A stretch of 64,000 nucleotides of DNA from NCBI GenBank assembly GCA_031002005.1, contig JARYHS010011408.1, positions 222,807,473 through 222,871,472 on the forward strand. The letters run 5' to 3'. The notes beneath the pieces are model-generated. The model worked only from the letters and a program-made list of their open reading frames with translations. It was not told the DNA's origin and did no database searches. This stretch comes from Vandiemenella viatica. Taxonomy: Eukaryota; Arthropoda; Insecta; Orthoptera; Morabidae. The first letter of the stretch is position 1, and every line of letters begins with the position of its first letter. Shown here piece by piece: positions 11,986 through 22,362 of this stretch. Both the position numbers and the translations under genes were made by a program.

Positions 11986-12340
11986 GTTCGTAATTGAATG
12001 TGCACAGCTGCGCCACACCCTGGAAGCCCTTAATTATCGCTCCCCTCGCAGCTGCATGATGCGGGTTCGTAATTGAATACACACAGCTGAACCACACCCG
12101 AATTATCGCTCCCCCACGCAGCTGCATGATGCGGGTTCGTAATTGAATGCGCACAGCTGCACCACACATCGCTCCCCCCGCGCACGTGCGGTAACTAATG
12201 AATGCGGGTTCGTAATTGAATGAGCACAGCTGCGCCACACCCTAATTATCGCTCCCCACGCAGCTGCAGGATGCGGGTTCGTAATTGAATGAGCACAGCC
12301 GGAAGCCATTAATTATCGCTCCCTCGCAGCTGCAGCCCCA
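11982..12340. repeat. 70-bp tandem array upstream of the 212-codon gene
   Basis: Five units begin GCGGGTTCGTAATTGAATG at 11982, 12061, 12131, 12204 and 12273 (spacings 79, 70, 73 and 69). Each carries the palindrome CAGCTG, usually twice, and most carry AATTATCGCTCCCC. The array stops about 20 bp before the start codon of the plus-strand gene. Homologous repeats of this kind act as origins or enhancers in large insect DNA viruses. That role here is inference. Confidence 0.88.
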
Positions 12341-12347
12341 CCCGGCG

Positions 12348-12352
12348 TCAGT
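12348..12352 (+). promoter_or_regulatory. Arthropod initiator-like TCAGT
   Basis: TCAGTTT lies 9 bp before the ATG at 12361 and matches the arthropod/baculovirus-late-style initiator core TCAGT. No TATA box is visible 25-35 bp upstream, where the CAGCTG-bearing repeat sits. A transcript starting here would have a very short leader. It is suggestive only. Confidence 0.3.
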
Positions 12353-12360
12353 TTGCAGCC

Positions 12361-12999
12361 ATGTCCCGTCTAGTGATGTTGTTCTCTTCTGTCTACCAAC
12401 TCAACGCTGGTGATACGAAACGTTTGACGATAGGGTTATCGTCCAAACACGAGTTTGAACCTGTTGTTGTTCTGGAAAAAGTGGGACACAATAAAATTGT
12501 TTTAACATACGACGAATGGAACGTCCTGATCCAGGTATTGGGCGTAGTGTCCGAGTTATTCAACGCCGGCACCGACAGCATCTCGCTTGGTGAGCACACC
12601 GTCTCCTGCCGAACGATTGCCGGGGTGAAGACTGTTTGTTTCCACCTCAATGACGATCCTGCCAACGGTGTCTTCTTCGGCCAGTCTACTTGGAGGAACT
12701 TCGTCGACGCGCAGCCAGCAGTGACCGCATCCTTGTCCAACAGGAAAAAGTGGAGCTTCAACGCATCAGCATACTACAAGGTGTTTGTGAGTGAATTGGC
12801 TGACAAAGTGTTGAGTGACTACTACACATGTACTGCCTCAGTGTCGAAGTTAATGGATATGCACATCAACAACGTTCATCCTATTCATGTGTCTTACAGT
12901 TCTACAATTGACTTTGTGCAATTAAGGAATGAAATAGTTGCATACAAAAATTTGATTGTACTTAATGATGTATGCAGAATTGTAAACAGTAAAGAATAA
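12361..12999 (+). CDS. Uncharacterised 212-aa virus-like protein, possible PC4-like nucleic-acid binder
   Basis: An intronless 212-codon frame starts at ATG after GCAGCC, a fair context, directly downstream of the 70-bp array. Codon use is regular and GC at third positions is higher than nearby, so it looks like a real gene. I see no signal peptide or membrane segment. Residues 33-68 (beta-strand-like FEPVVVLEK, then NKIVLTYDEWNVL and a helix) resemble the strand-helix layout of PC4/p15 single-strand DNA-binding domains, with a conserved-looking EW. This is a weak resemblance. The later part (residues 105-212) is unrecognised. The stop TAA lies within AATAAA. The convergent gene ends 81 bp downstream. 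It is probably part of an integrated virus-like or Polinton-like element. Function is unknown. Confidence 0.7.
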   Translation: MSRLVMLFSSVYQLNAGDTKRLTIGLSSKHEFEPVVVLEKVGHNKIVLTYDEWNVLIQVLGVVSELFNAGTDSISLGEHTVSCRTIAGVKTVCFHLNDDPANGVFFGQSTWRNFVDAQPAVTASLSNRKKWSFNASAYYKVFVSELADKVLSDYYTCTASVSKLMDMHINNVHPIHVSYSSTIDFVQLRNEIVAYKNLIVLNDVCRIVNSKE

Positions 13000-13000
13000 A
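12995..13000 (+). terminator. AATAAA overlapping the stop codon
   Basis: The poly(A) signal AATAAA includes the TAA stop of the 212-codon gene. The convergent gene has the same arrangement, leaving no 3' UTR before the signal. Confidence 0.6.
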
Positions 13001-13080
13001 ATCATTTTACCAGATTTTTCTTTTGTCATTTCACCTATCCTAATTAAATAATAAGATAGTATATATTTTATTTAAATCTT

Positions 13081-13529
13081 TTATTTCACCCACCATTGGG
13101 CAATTAAAAATACATTTTCAACAGCGCATATAGCGTTACAAAATAAATGTCCTTTACAAAGTTTTATCAAATTATTTTTCTTGAGTTCATGTAGAGGCGG
13201 GCATCCTAAATCTTTTATATTGTAGCAGACCTTCTCCATGATAATCTTTTTGAACCATTGTGCCTTCTCCCGTCCTTTCACATAAATAATTGAATCGTCT
13301 TCATTGGTGATTGCATGTAGAATAGTACATAATTTACTGAAAGGTACTCCATCAGTATTCCAAGGTATTCCATGATAATTTTGTGTCAGCCAGGTTTTGG
13401 TGACAATACACTTATGCAATGTGTAGCGATAATATTGTCAGATCGTATTACACACACACCAACTTCTTTGAAAATGAATGTACCGTCCTTCGTTTTGAAG
13501 CCCTGTGCGTCGAAGAAGATGGTCGGCAT
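13081..13529 (-). pseudogene. Virus-like/mobile-element conserved domain protein, frameshifted
   Basis: Two overlapping minus-strand frames together give one recognisable domain. The upstream frame (ATG at 13529, closed by TGA at 13386-13388) begins with an IFFDAQGF...FKEVGV pattern, which may be a diverged D-x-E start of an RNase H-like exonuclease fold. The downstream frame (13081-13419, no ATG, stop upstream at 13438-13440) carries LTQNYHGIPW, KGREKAQWF, IKDLGCPPL, a C/H pair (CKGHLFCNA) and CAVENVFLIAQWW. I associate this combination with proteins of arthropod virus-like and transposable elements, from memory. The frames meet with no plausible GT-AG intron, so a small deletion or assembly error has broken the gene. 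The stop TAA is embedded in an AATAAA on the minus strand. Confidence 0.55.
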
Positions 13530-13625
13530 GGTAATGAGCTTGAACTTCAGGGTGCTATTCTATTTTATGTCAGCTTCCGCACCACACCAGTTAGAGGTAC
13601 GTATTCTACAACACGAGCGTGCAGG

Positions 13626-14625
13626 NNNNNNNNNNNNNNNNNNNNNNNNNNNNNNNNNNNNNNNNNNNNNNNNNNNNNNNNNNNNNNNNNNNNNNNNNNN
13701 NNNNNNNNNNNNNNNNNNNNNNNNNNNNNNNNNNNNNNNNNNNNNNNNNNNNNNNNNNNNNNNNNNNNNNNNNNNNNNNNNNNNNNNNNNNNNNNNNNNN
13801 NNNNNNNNNNNNNNNNNNNNNNNNNNNNNNNNNNNNNNNNNNNNNNNNNNNNNNNNNNNNNNNNNNNNNNNNNNNNNNNNNNNNNNNNNNNNNNNNNNNN
13901 NNNNNNNNNNNNNNNNNNNNNNNNNNNNNNNNNNNNNNNNNNNNNNNNNNNNNNNNNNNNNNNNNNNNNNNNNNNNNNNNNNNNNNNNNNNNNNNNNNNN
14001 NNNNNNNNNNNNNNNNNNNNNNNNNNNNNNNNNNNNNNNNNNNNNNNNNNNNNNNNNNNNNNNNNNNNNNNNNNNNNNNNNNNNNNNNNNNNNNNNNNNN
14101 NNNNNNNNNNNNNNNNNNNNNNNNNNNNNNNNNNNNNNNNNNNNNNNNNNNNNNNNNNNNNNNNNNNNNNNNNNNNNNNNNNNNNNNNNNNNNNNNNNNN
14201 NNNNNNNNNNNNNNNNNNNNNNNNNNNNNNNNNNNNNNNNNNNNNNNNNNNNNNNNNNNNNNNNNNNNNNNNNNNNNNNNNNNNNNNNNNNNNNNNNNNN
14301 NNNNNNNNNNNNNNNNNNNNNNNNNNNNNNNNNNNNNNNNNNNNNNNNNNNNNNNNNNNNNNNNNNNNNNNNNNNNNNNNNNNNNNNNNNNNNNNNNNNN
14401 NNNNNNNNNNNNNNNNNNNNNNNNNNNNNNNNNNNNNNNNNNNNNNNNNNNNNNNNNNNNNNNNNNNNNNNNNNNNNNNNNNNNNNNNNNNNNNNNNNNN
14501 NNNNNNNNNNNNNNNNNNNNNNNNNNNNNNNNNNNNNNNNNNNNNNNNNNNNNNNNNNNNNNNNNNNNNNNNNNNNNNNNNNNNNNNNNNNNNNNNNNNN
14601 NNNNNNNNNNNNNNNNNNNNNNNNN
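13626..14625. other. Assembly gap, 1000 N
   Basis: Exactly 1000 unknown bases, a conventional placeholder length, so the real distance and content are unknown. It separates the accessory block from the start of duplicate copy B. Long frames that run across the N are artefacts. Confidence 0.99.
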
Positions 14626-14960
14626 TCCTACATTTTATCTCTATCTAGCTTCTTCCATCATTTGTAATTTCTCTCGGCAGGTAACAGAATGTTTGCACAT
14701 TCTCCAATGTTTCGATTAATTACAACTTTCCAACTTGAGTCCTTACCTTTACCACGTATCAGAACTTTGGTCTGCGCTTTATTAATATTTATATTGTACT
14801 GATTTCCCATAATTTCCTCCAATCTTTCCCTAATTTTCTTAAGATCCCCTTTGTTTTCTGTCACTATCACAATGCAATCTGCGAATCGTTCCATATTTAC
14901 TACTTCTCCCCGTGTCCTCATACTAGCATCAATTTCATCCCAGATATTATCCAGTCGGAC
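14626..14960 (-). mobile_element. LINE RT fragment (copy B)
   Basis: Minus-strand reading at 14658-14921 contains the RT catalytic-box relic RFADCIVIV (FADD with D to C), then ENKGDLKKIRERLEEIM and INKAQTKVLIRGK, a standard arthropod LINE RT stretch. It is the counterpart of 3116-3440 in copy A and is truncated by the gap. Loss of the second catalytic aspartate shows decay. Confidence 0.7.
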
Positions 14961-15411
14961 TTGTTAGTAGGTTCACTGCTACCTATTTAAATTTAGTCTC
15001 ACAAACCAAAAATTATTCTGCGTGTAACTGAAGAACTCATTGTTAGTTTAAATACAAAGAGTGAAATCATTGCTATTCGTAGGCCGAACAGAAGATCCAG
15101 CTGTGTTGGAGACCTGTATGAGAGTCGAGTTGTCTCCGGGTGTCTGGTAACCCACAAACAGGTTGTATGAAGCAGCGGTAGACAAATTACCGGCCGGGTG
15201 TAACGGGGTCGACGAACAACAGATCAAACCCAGTTCTTCTTTCAGTGGTCTGGTAGTTCAGATAATAAGGCGTCCGGCTCAAAAATACACAGCCCGTTTA
15301 GAATTCCTGTTCTACCACGAATTTTTATGGGTACTTAATCCGACCCTTCTCTCTGGAAAATGTTGCTTTGGTCATGTCAAGAACGCTAGGACGCTCCGTG
15401 GTTCGGTTGTA

Positions 15412-18094
15412 TAGTGCTGGCCAGAACAATTGGCGGGTCTCCTAGAATGCGCCGTTGCCAAACCACGCGCTTAACAGTTGTATTCACCTTTTTACTTGAA
15501 GTAATAGTTTATACTGTATTTTAAATAATTTATAATCGAAATTTTGTGATAAAATATTGATTTATGTCATTTCGTTAAGAAAGTTATGTTCGTGTAAATG
15601 CATTTGATATAACTGAAGAATACTTTCTCGAGAAATTAAGAAAACGTATTGAATTACTCTTCTTTATTTTATTTGTGGCTAAGCACGTATTAAATTTTAT
15701 TTACAACTAAAATCAAAATTATACTTTGTTATCCTCTGCACTGAAAAACTTGCAAAATTGACGACAAAATTATATATATATATATAGACTATAGAATTAA
15801 AATTGCTGTATACCAAAAATTTATATGTAGAAAAGAAGTATGGCCACTGCAGTTCTTTTATAAAAATCAACCATGATAAAAGTAAGCAAAAATGTTATAT
15901 TGTCATCATGAATATTATTAGAAAGCCAAATGTTTTTAAGCAAAATTAATAATATCCAACAGTAATATCGTAACTTACTACCAACAATAAAACAAGTTAA
16001 ATATGAGTTTGGGGTTTTAAATAACATTAACACAGCAAATGTTTATAGTATCTTAAACTGTTAAGTACAAGCTATTAAAGTTGCTCAGTAATTGATAAGT
16101 TATTGCGTAATATGTTAAATGTTCTTTAATACCTTACTTGTCATTATTCATCTCCATCAACGCCTTCTTCTTCATCATCATCATCTTCCACTTCTTCGCT
16201 GCTCTCGTTCTCTGTCGTTGAATCTTCGTTGAGGTTGATTATAAGAGGCTCGATTACATTATCTCGGACCACTTCCTTTTCGAAATCTTCTGTTTGCAGT
16301 TTTTCGGTATGGTAAACACATTTCTGCCACTGTTCGACGGTGACGTTTTCCAAGGCTTTATGCAACAAACGTTCGACATCGGCGATTTTGAAAGTGTTGT
16401 TTTTCTCCGCCACTTCTCTTTTGACTTGGGCCCAAATGAGCTCTATCGGATTGTACTGGCAATGATAAGGGGGTAATCGGACTACTTCATGTCCTCTTTC
16501 GTTTGCAAGTACATCCAACTCATACACCGGTTCTTCTTTATTCATGCGAACCTTCTCCAGCATCTCAGCTCTAGTCTCCGTAGGCAAAAACGAAATTTTC
16601 TTTTCTGTTAGCCAAGCAGCTTTCGGCGATTTGGTTGTTGGAGCTCGGTTTATCACTGCCGAATGATATTTGGCGTTGTCCATGACGATGATAGAACCTT
16701 CCTCCAAAAAATTCAAAAATCTGTTGAGAAACCAATCTTTAAACGTCGTTGTATTCATTTCTGAGTGATAATCTTCAGATTTGTTGGTTTTGCTGCATCT
16801 GTAGACCAACTTACTTTCCTGGAGAAAGCCTGTCTTTGCTGAACCCGCATGCAAAACAATTAGCCTTGCCCCTTTTCCGACAGGTACCTTTAAGCCCCCA
16901 CTTTGATTTGAATTCTGCCAGATATTTTTTAAAGAATGGTTCTGAGTTACCCAAGTTTCATCTAAGTAAAAAATGGGTCGCGTGTCACCTGAGCTACGAA
17001 GGGAGCTCATTTTCCTCAAAAATTTGACTCTTGAGGACACTAAGTCGTTTCGCTCAAGCAAAAATCGCCTACTATCATTCTGACGCCTGTATTTAAACCC
17101 TATATTGTTCAATATGCGTCTTACAGATCGTGCAGATCCTGTAAAATTTATCTTCTCTTTAATATTTTTCTTAATTTTTCTGAGGTAGGTACTCACCACG
17201 GTCGTAAAATTCGTGTACTGTTCTCCTGACAATGTCCCTGTCAAAGTCGTTAAGCTTTGTTATAGTGCTGTATTGTTTCACATTTTTCTTTGGAGAAACA
17301 AACGTAGGCGATTTTCCCTCACGACACACTCGCTGGACAGTTCTCAAACTAACACCACAAGCTTCAGCGCAAATAGCCTGTACATTCCCTAAATTTCTTC
17401 GCAATATGGTTGTTTTTTTGCGGTAACAAATCACTACAGTTTTTTATTTCATTAACATCAAGTACGTCCATATTTTTCAAGTCTTTTCTTACCAGCGTAC
17501 ATGTAGAAGACAAAATTTCACCATCATTGTCCACAAGGAGTTTGAAATATTTATATACACTGTGAATGATAGATTTACTCTGCCGGCGAAACTCTGTTGT
17601 CTTCTTCAGCCGCGGTGGTTCTGCTGTCGATGACGTGCGTCTTGTGGAGTCGTTAGTCCGGAAATACCTGGAGTAGGAGAATAAGTCTCTTCCTGAGTAT
17701 CCATTTTTTAGTAGCACGATTCTCTTGCTAAATTACCGTTATTACAATTTACTGCACTTTTTGTTCGGTAAAATTAGGACACTAAATTACTGTAATTAAT
17801 AAATAACTAAAACGAATTATTTAAATCGCAAAACGCTAAAATCAAAATATTCTCTCTCGAGCAAGCTCACCCTCACACTGACACAGTTTCTAACTCCGAT
17901 TCACACGTTCACACATTTTTTGTGTGTTGAAAGGGAGGTGGAAGGTTTGGGGTGGGCTGCCACTTGGACTAGGCAACACAGGCCGCACAGCGTTGCAATT
18001 TTCAGGTGATAGAAAGAGAGCGCATCGCGAGTTTGTCCCCAAGTACGGCAACAGCGCGTTAACACTGACCCGCCAATTCTTCTGTCCACAGCTA
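15412..18094 (-). mobile_element. Sailor-like IS630/Tc1/mariner transposon
   Basis: Limits are fixed by the uninterrupted copy A (TTCGGTTGTAGTAAAG at about 6921). The element is flanked by TA at 15410-15411 and 18095-18096. Its 28-bp inverted ends start TAGTGCTGGCCAGAA and TAGCTGTGGACAGAA and share AATTGGCGGGTC. It is 2683 bp long and carries one transposase reading on the minus strand. An intact empty site in A shows that it inserted after the copies separated, or that it is polymorphic between haplotypes. Confidence 0.92.
16144..17717 (-). pseudogene. IS630/Tc1/mariner transposase, DD78E, frameshifted
   Basis: Three minus-strand segments in different frames make up the protein: 17717 to about 17400 (N-terminus), 17434-17171 (HTH region, AEACGVSLRTVQRVCREGK) and 17244-16144 (366 codons, catalytic domain). 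In the last, the first aspartate is in FYLDETWV (residue 95), the second in VMDNAKYHS (189), and the glutamate in YNPIELIW (268). The 78 residues between the last two far exceed the 34 of Tc1 and come close to the DD82E Sailor family. A run of seven A near 17415 and the CTACCTCAG region near 17190 mark the frame changes. The C-terminus is a strongly acidic tail. It would perform cut-and-paste transposition at TA. As read, this copy cannot make one protein unless the indels are sequencing errors. Confidence 0.85.
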
Positions 18095-18322
18095 TAGTAA
18101 AGTTGTAAAACCAGCAACGAGAGAGGTGGAATGGGGGAAATCTGAAACTCTTTCACTGGGTCGTAAGGTCAGATAAATTCACGTTACTGCTACAAGACAA
18201 CCTGAAGATTTCCTTAAGACAGAGATATCACAAAAAAGTCTGGAAAATTTACTGTTAGAACAAAGAGAAAAGTTACAAATAAGATCACTCGATTATACTT
18301 TTATGCGTCTGTCATTAGTATT

Positions 18323-18668
18323 GGGACTAAGTGGCTCGGTCTTGTGGGGGGAAGGGTTGGCTGGTAAGCTACTCTGGGCTACATGTGTGTGTGTGTGTGT
18401 GGGGGTGGGGGAGGTATTCCGAACCAGGCCACGTAGTTTTCCATTACAGTTAAAATGAAGTACAGAACACACAGCAGCATTTGAATATTTAATTCGGTCA
18501 TTTATTTACTGTATGTCCGTATGTAATTTACGATAGCCTGACAAGAGAAAACAGTACGAAATAAATGTCTTCTGGGCTACGTGGGGGGGCGGGGGGAGGG
18601 GGGGGAGAGGGGAAGGGGAGAGGGTCAAAGGAGGCCAAAATGGAGCTGCGTGCTTTATGGGTGCTCCC
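18323..18668 (+). mobile_element. Harbinger-like MITE, copy 2 (in unit B)
   Basis: Homologue of the copy at 7159-7502, with the same eroded left end and a shorter TG repeat. The ends contain TGGCTCG / GAGCTGCG and TTTATGGGTGCTCCC. Confidence 0.75.
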
Positions 18669-19776
18669 ATTCTTGGGATCTTCCTTTTGCTAATGAAATC
18701 AATAAAAAGCCTCAACGCCTTTTGCAGCCTTATGAAATCTATTCCGTTTATGACACACAAGGGGGAGCGAGCCAAAGAGGGCACGTCTATGAATTAATTT
18801 CCATCATTGGAAAGATTTGGTAATTTTTGCTTAGCATGAATTGTTAATGTGTGTCGCATTTCTTTTGGACGGCTCAATCTAGTCATTCTATTGGATTGAT
18901 TAAGACTTTCTCGGTTGAAAATCACAGTTCTTCTTTTACGTCAAACTAGAGAGCTGCAGGGTAGTGTACATCAGAGGAAATCAGAAAGATATTGCTACAA
19001 ACGAGCGGGTTGTTCTTTCAGCCAACTTCAAACCACCAACCTCGCAATTTTAACAATAAATTTGTATCGTATTTTATCTCGGCTTTGTGTATCATAGTTA
19101 CAGCCAAGAAAATTGACTGCTAATGCTGTAGAGACAAAACCACTGTAAAAGGAGTTTACCCGGTCTGGTAGCAGTTCAGGAGCTTGATTCAAACACTATT
19201 GTGCAAATTTGTAGTTCGTGGAATAGGGACAGTTACGACCCGAGCACATTGTATGTTACGAAATTAAGTTACAACCAGTAGCAGATGTACCATACCGTAA
19301 ACTTGCACTCGACAAAATTGCAGACAGCAGTTGTGATGTAGATATACGAGCTAATACATGGCCGCTTGGGAGGAATTTCCGTAGCACCATCTGGAGCTGT
19401 AACCATATTTCACATGTCTCACGAATAGTTCGCTTGAAAGAAGCTCAGATAACTGTTAGTACGGAAGAATGAATGGAAATAAAATAGCCCACTGGTGACA
19501 GATGTGTGACACGGCTAGGTGCTATCAGATGCACAGTTCCGCTGGAATTAATGCCCCGAGCTCCGTAGTCGGTGGCGGCCTCATGCATAATTCATGCGGT
19601 CGCTGGGAGGCTGTGGTCGGCCAGTTGCTTATTACCCGGCCTCCTATCCAGGTAGGGCCTTACCAGCTCGCTGCAACGCGTTTCTACAGTTCTACTGCAA
19701 ATAATTTACTGGAGGCATCTGAAATTTAAAGCATAACGTTGAGGCAAATGAAGGAATTATACTGTGACACTTCTCG
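18669..19776. other. Duplicated non-coding DNA (B)
   Basis: Matches 7503-8621. No gene is recognised. The short frames at 19502-19729 mirror those of copy A. Confidence 0.5.
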
Positions 19777-20025
19777 ATTTTTTTTAATTTTTAATTTTTT
19801 TTTGCTTATGGCTTCACGCCTTGTTGACGTCTAGGTCATTAGAGGTGGAAAAGGACTGTGGGCAAGGAACAGGAAGGAATTAGGCAATGGCTTTTTGAAG
19901 GAATCATACCAGTATTCGCCTGGAGTGATTTGAGGAAACCCAAATCTGATTGCCCGGACGGGGATTCGAACCGGCGTCCTCTCGAATGCGAGGCCAGAGC
20001 GTTAACCGCTCACCAACCACGCTCG
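19777..20025 (-). repeat. SINE-1, minus, unit B
   Basis: Duplicate of the SINE at 8622-8873. The tRNA-like head is at the right end (GAACCGGCGTCC...CGCTCG) and the tail at the left. Confidence 0.85.
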
Positions 20026-21181
20026 ATTTTGTTATCATCATTATCATCCTGGACAGTTTCCAGCCTATGACCGAGTGTGCAGGGGACACAACACCACCTA
20101 CTATTCCACTGCATTTCACTACTCTCCTCTGTCTTGCACAGTCTTTTATGTTTCCTCGACACATCAATATAATGTTTTTTCTCAATGTTCCTTCCCTTCC
20201 AATCTCAAATTATAATTTTCCTTAGTATCCTTTCCTCACTCAATCCCTTTATGTGGCCATATCACTGGTGTCTTGCTTTTGACCCTGTACAGGTTCCTCA
20301 AATACTCATTCGCTAACTTGTCAAGTCTGATTCATCAATCATACTTTTCTGAAACTTCATATCTCTGACCTGAATTCTACCGATATATCTTTATTTCATC
20401 ACCCTTACTTCAGAACAATATTTCAATATTGGAACAAAGTAAGTCCGGTAAATAAATCTTTCGCTCTTCATTGGAACCTCCCTTCCTCAAATAAGGCTTC
20501 TGACCGTTTTGAATTTTCTTCTGAAACTTTCAGTTTTTTCCTACGTGTTTCTCTGATTCTATTTTATTAAACTTCGGAGAAATTTTATTTCCTCTACACC
20601 TTTCAGTTTTACATCTTCGCTTATGACAGCCCGATTTGCACTACAGTTCTTTTCCTCTGGAATCCACAGTTTAACGTGGAATCCGAACCATGTTGAAATT
20701 GTAGTTTACCCGGAATTATCGATTTACAGCAATCAAAACTATCCTAGCAGAGATTTATATAAACGCTGCCTCAAAGTTGCTTATCGATTTCTAACGATAT
20801 CATTATACTAGGTGGCCCGTGCGAATGATTTACACTGAACAGTTTGTACTATAACGAAAGAAGAACCAGCTCATTTGCAGCAACTGTTTATTTGTCAAGT
20901 GAAATACTTACATCGCCTTACGAAATAATTGGAAAAGGCGAAATGTTTCCCGAAAAGAAATAAAATACCTTAAAAGCTCCTTACTCTAGAAAACACAGAT
21001 AGTTTATCAATACCTCTGTGATATCTAGTGCTACTATCCAGTGGTAATGCGATCACTCCTTATTGGTGCCTGAGGAGCCTGGTGGCTTGACTCTGAACTA
21101 TCGCATCCCAGTGACCTTGATTGTTCATAATTTTCTCATTTGCAGGTTGAATTTCGTAAAATTCCTTACTAAATTAAAGAT

Positions 21182-22362
21182 TATTATTATTATTTAATTG
21201 CAATGGAGCACAGACTCCTGTGGTAATTTCCCTACACACCCATCTTCTCCCTATCCTGCACCCACATACATTTGCCCTCTACAAATTTTATCTTTAAATT
21301 CTTTCAAAGTTTTCGGTAAATTATTCATCATTTCTCTTGGTAACTCATTCCAATCCCTGACACCCTTACCTAAAAAAAGAGAATCTTCCCACACCCTTGT
21401 GCCTGAAATCGAGTGACAGCTTGTGGTCATGGTCATCTTTTCCCTTCCATGCACTACTTTTCATACCTATTGCAATATCTTTCCATGCCTCATCGCCAGT
21501 ATATGCCCTGTACACTCCCATGACCCTCCTCATCCTCCTCCTGTCTTGCAATGAATCCAATTTCAGCTCCTTTATCATATCCGTCACTGATTGCATTCTG
21601 CGATCATTTCCAGAAACAAATCTAGCAGCCCTTTTTTGCACCCTCTCCAACTCCTGATACGTAAAATGAGGGTCCCATACTACATTACCATATTCGAGCA
21701 ATGGTCTGACCAAGGTTTTGTAACCCAGATCCTTTACTTCTCTCGTACATCCCCTCATCACTCTCTCCAACAAGTGCAGAACTTTGAAACCTTTTCCTAC
21801 CACCTGTCCAATGTGTCCTGCCCAGTTAAGCTTGTTATCAAAAGTAATGCCAAGATATTTACATTTCAAGTCTTCAGCAAGAAATTCTTTCCCTACCTTA
21901 TATTCATAATTAACCTTTTGTTTTTTATTTGTGTATCTAATAACCTGACTCTGCTTTGCATTTATCTTCATTCCATGTTGACCAACCCAACTAGATATCC
22001 TGTCCAGATCACCCTGCAACTGTTTACAATCCTCTATCGTTTTGATTCTTTTATACAGCATTATGTCATCTGCAAACAATCTAATTTCAGATAGTAAACA
22101 ATAAACACAATTATTCATTAGAATAATGAATAGCAATGGTCCCAAAACGCTACCCTGTGGCACACCCATTTTTACTTCCACTTCTTTTGATACGGTACTA
22201 CATTTCCTACCCTAACTTTCTGTTTTCTACCTTTTAAAAATTCTTCTACCCAGCAAATCACTTTCTCATCCACTCCAATGGTTTTTACCTTATTTACTAC
22301 CATTTTATGGCTTACTCTGTCAAACGCCTTTGACAGATCTAGTGCTACACTATCAATTTGGC
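21182..22362 (-). mobile_element. 5'-truncated Jockey/CR1-type LINE
   Basis: Absent from copy A, where AAATTAAAGAT runs directly into ATTACCAAAGG. On the minus strand it starts within RT motif A (LDLSKAFDRV, about 22345) and ends in an ATAATAAT-type tail at the left (21182-21197). The 5' truncation is typical of target-primed reverse transcription. No clear target duplication is seen. Confidence 0.88.
21366..22181 (-). pseudogene. LINE reverse transcriptase C-terminal half
   Basis: A 271-codon frame begins at the RT block GVPQGSVLGPLLF and includes the catalytic box RLFADDIML, then KCKYLGITFDNKLNW, TLVRPLLEYGNVVWDP and RVQKRAARFV. Motif A lies upstream in another frame (about 22190-22362), separated by a frameshift near 22195. 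The normal N-terminal endonuclease is missing because the insertion is 5'-truncated. Confidence 0.85.

Larger units (their letters stand above)
11202..13625. other. Accessory block: repeat arrays plus convergent virus-like genes
   Basis: The block starts within a few bases of where duplicate copies A and B diverge and runs into the N gap. Nothing in it recurs elsewhere in the window. It contains a 20-bp array, a 171-bp array, a 70-bp array and two compact convergent genes. Its GC content and codon use differ from the surrounding AT-rich repeats. I read it as a piece of an integrated virus-like or Polinton-like element whose other end is hidden in the gap. Confidence 0.5.

Noticed and set aside
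13372..14719. Long open frames across the gap
   Set aside because: They consist almost wholly of unknown bases; the openness is an artefact of N.
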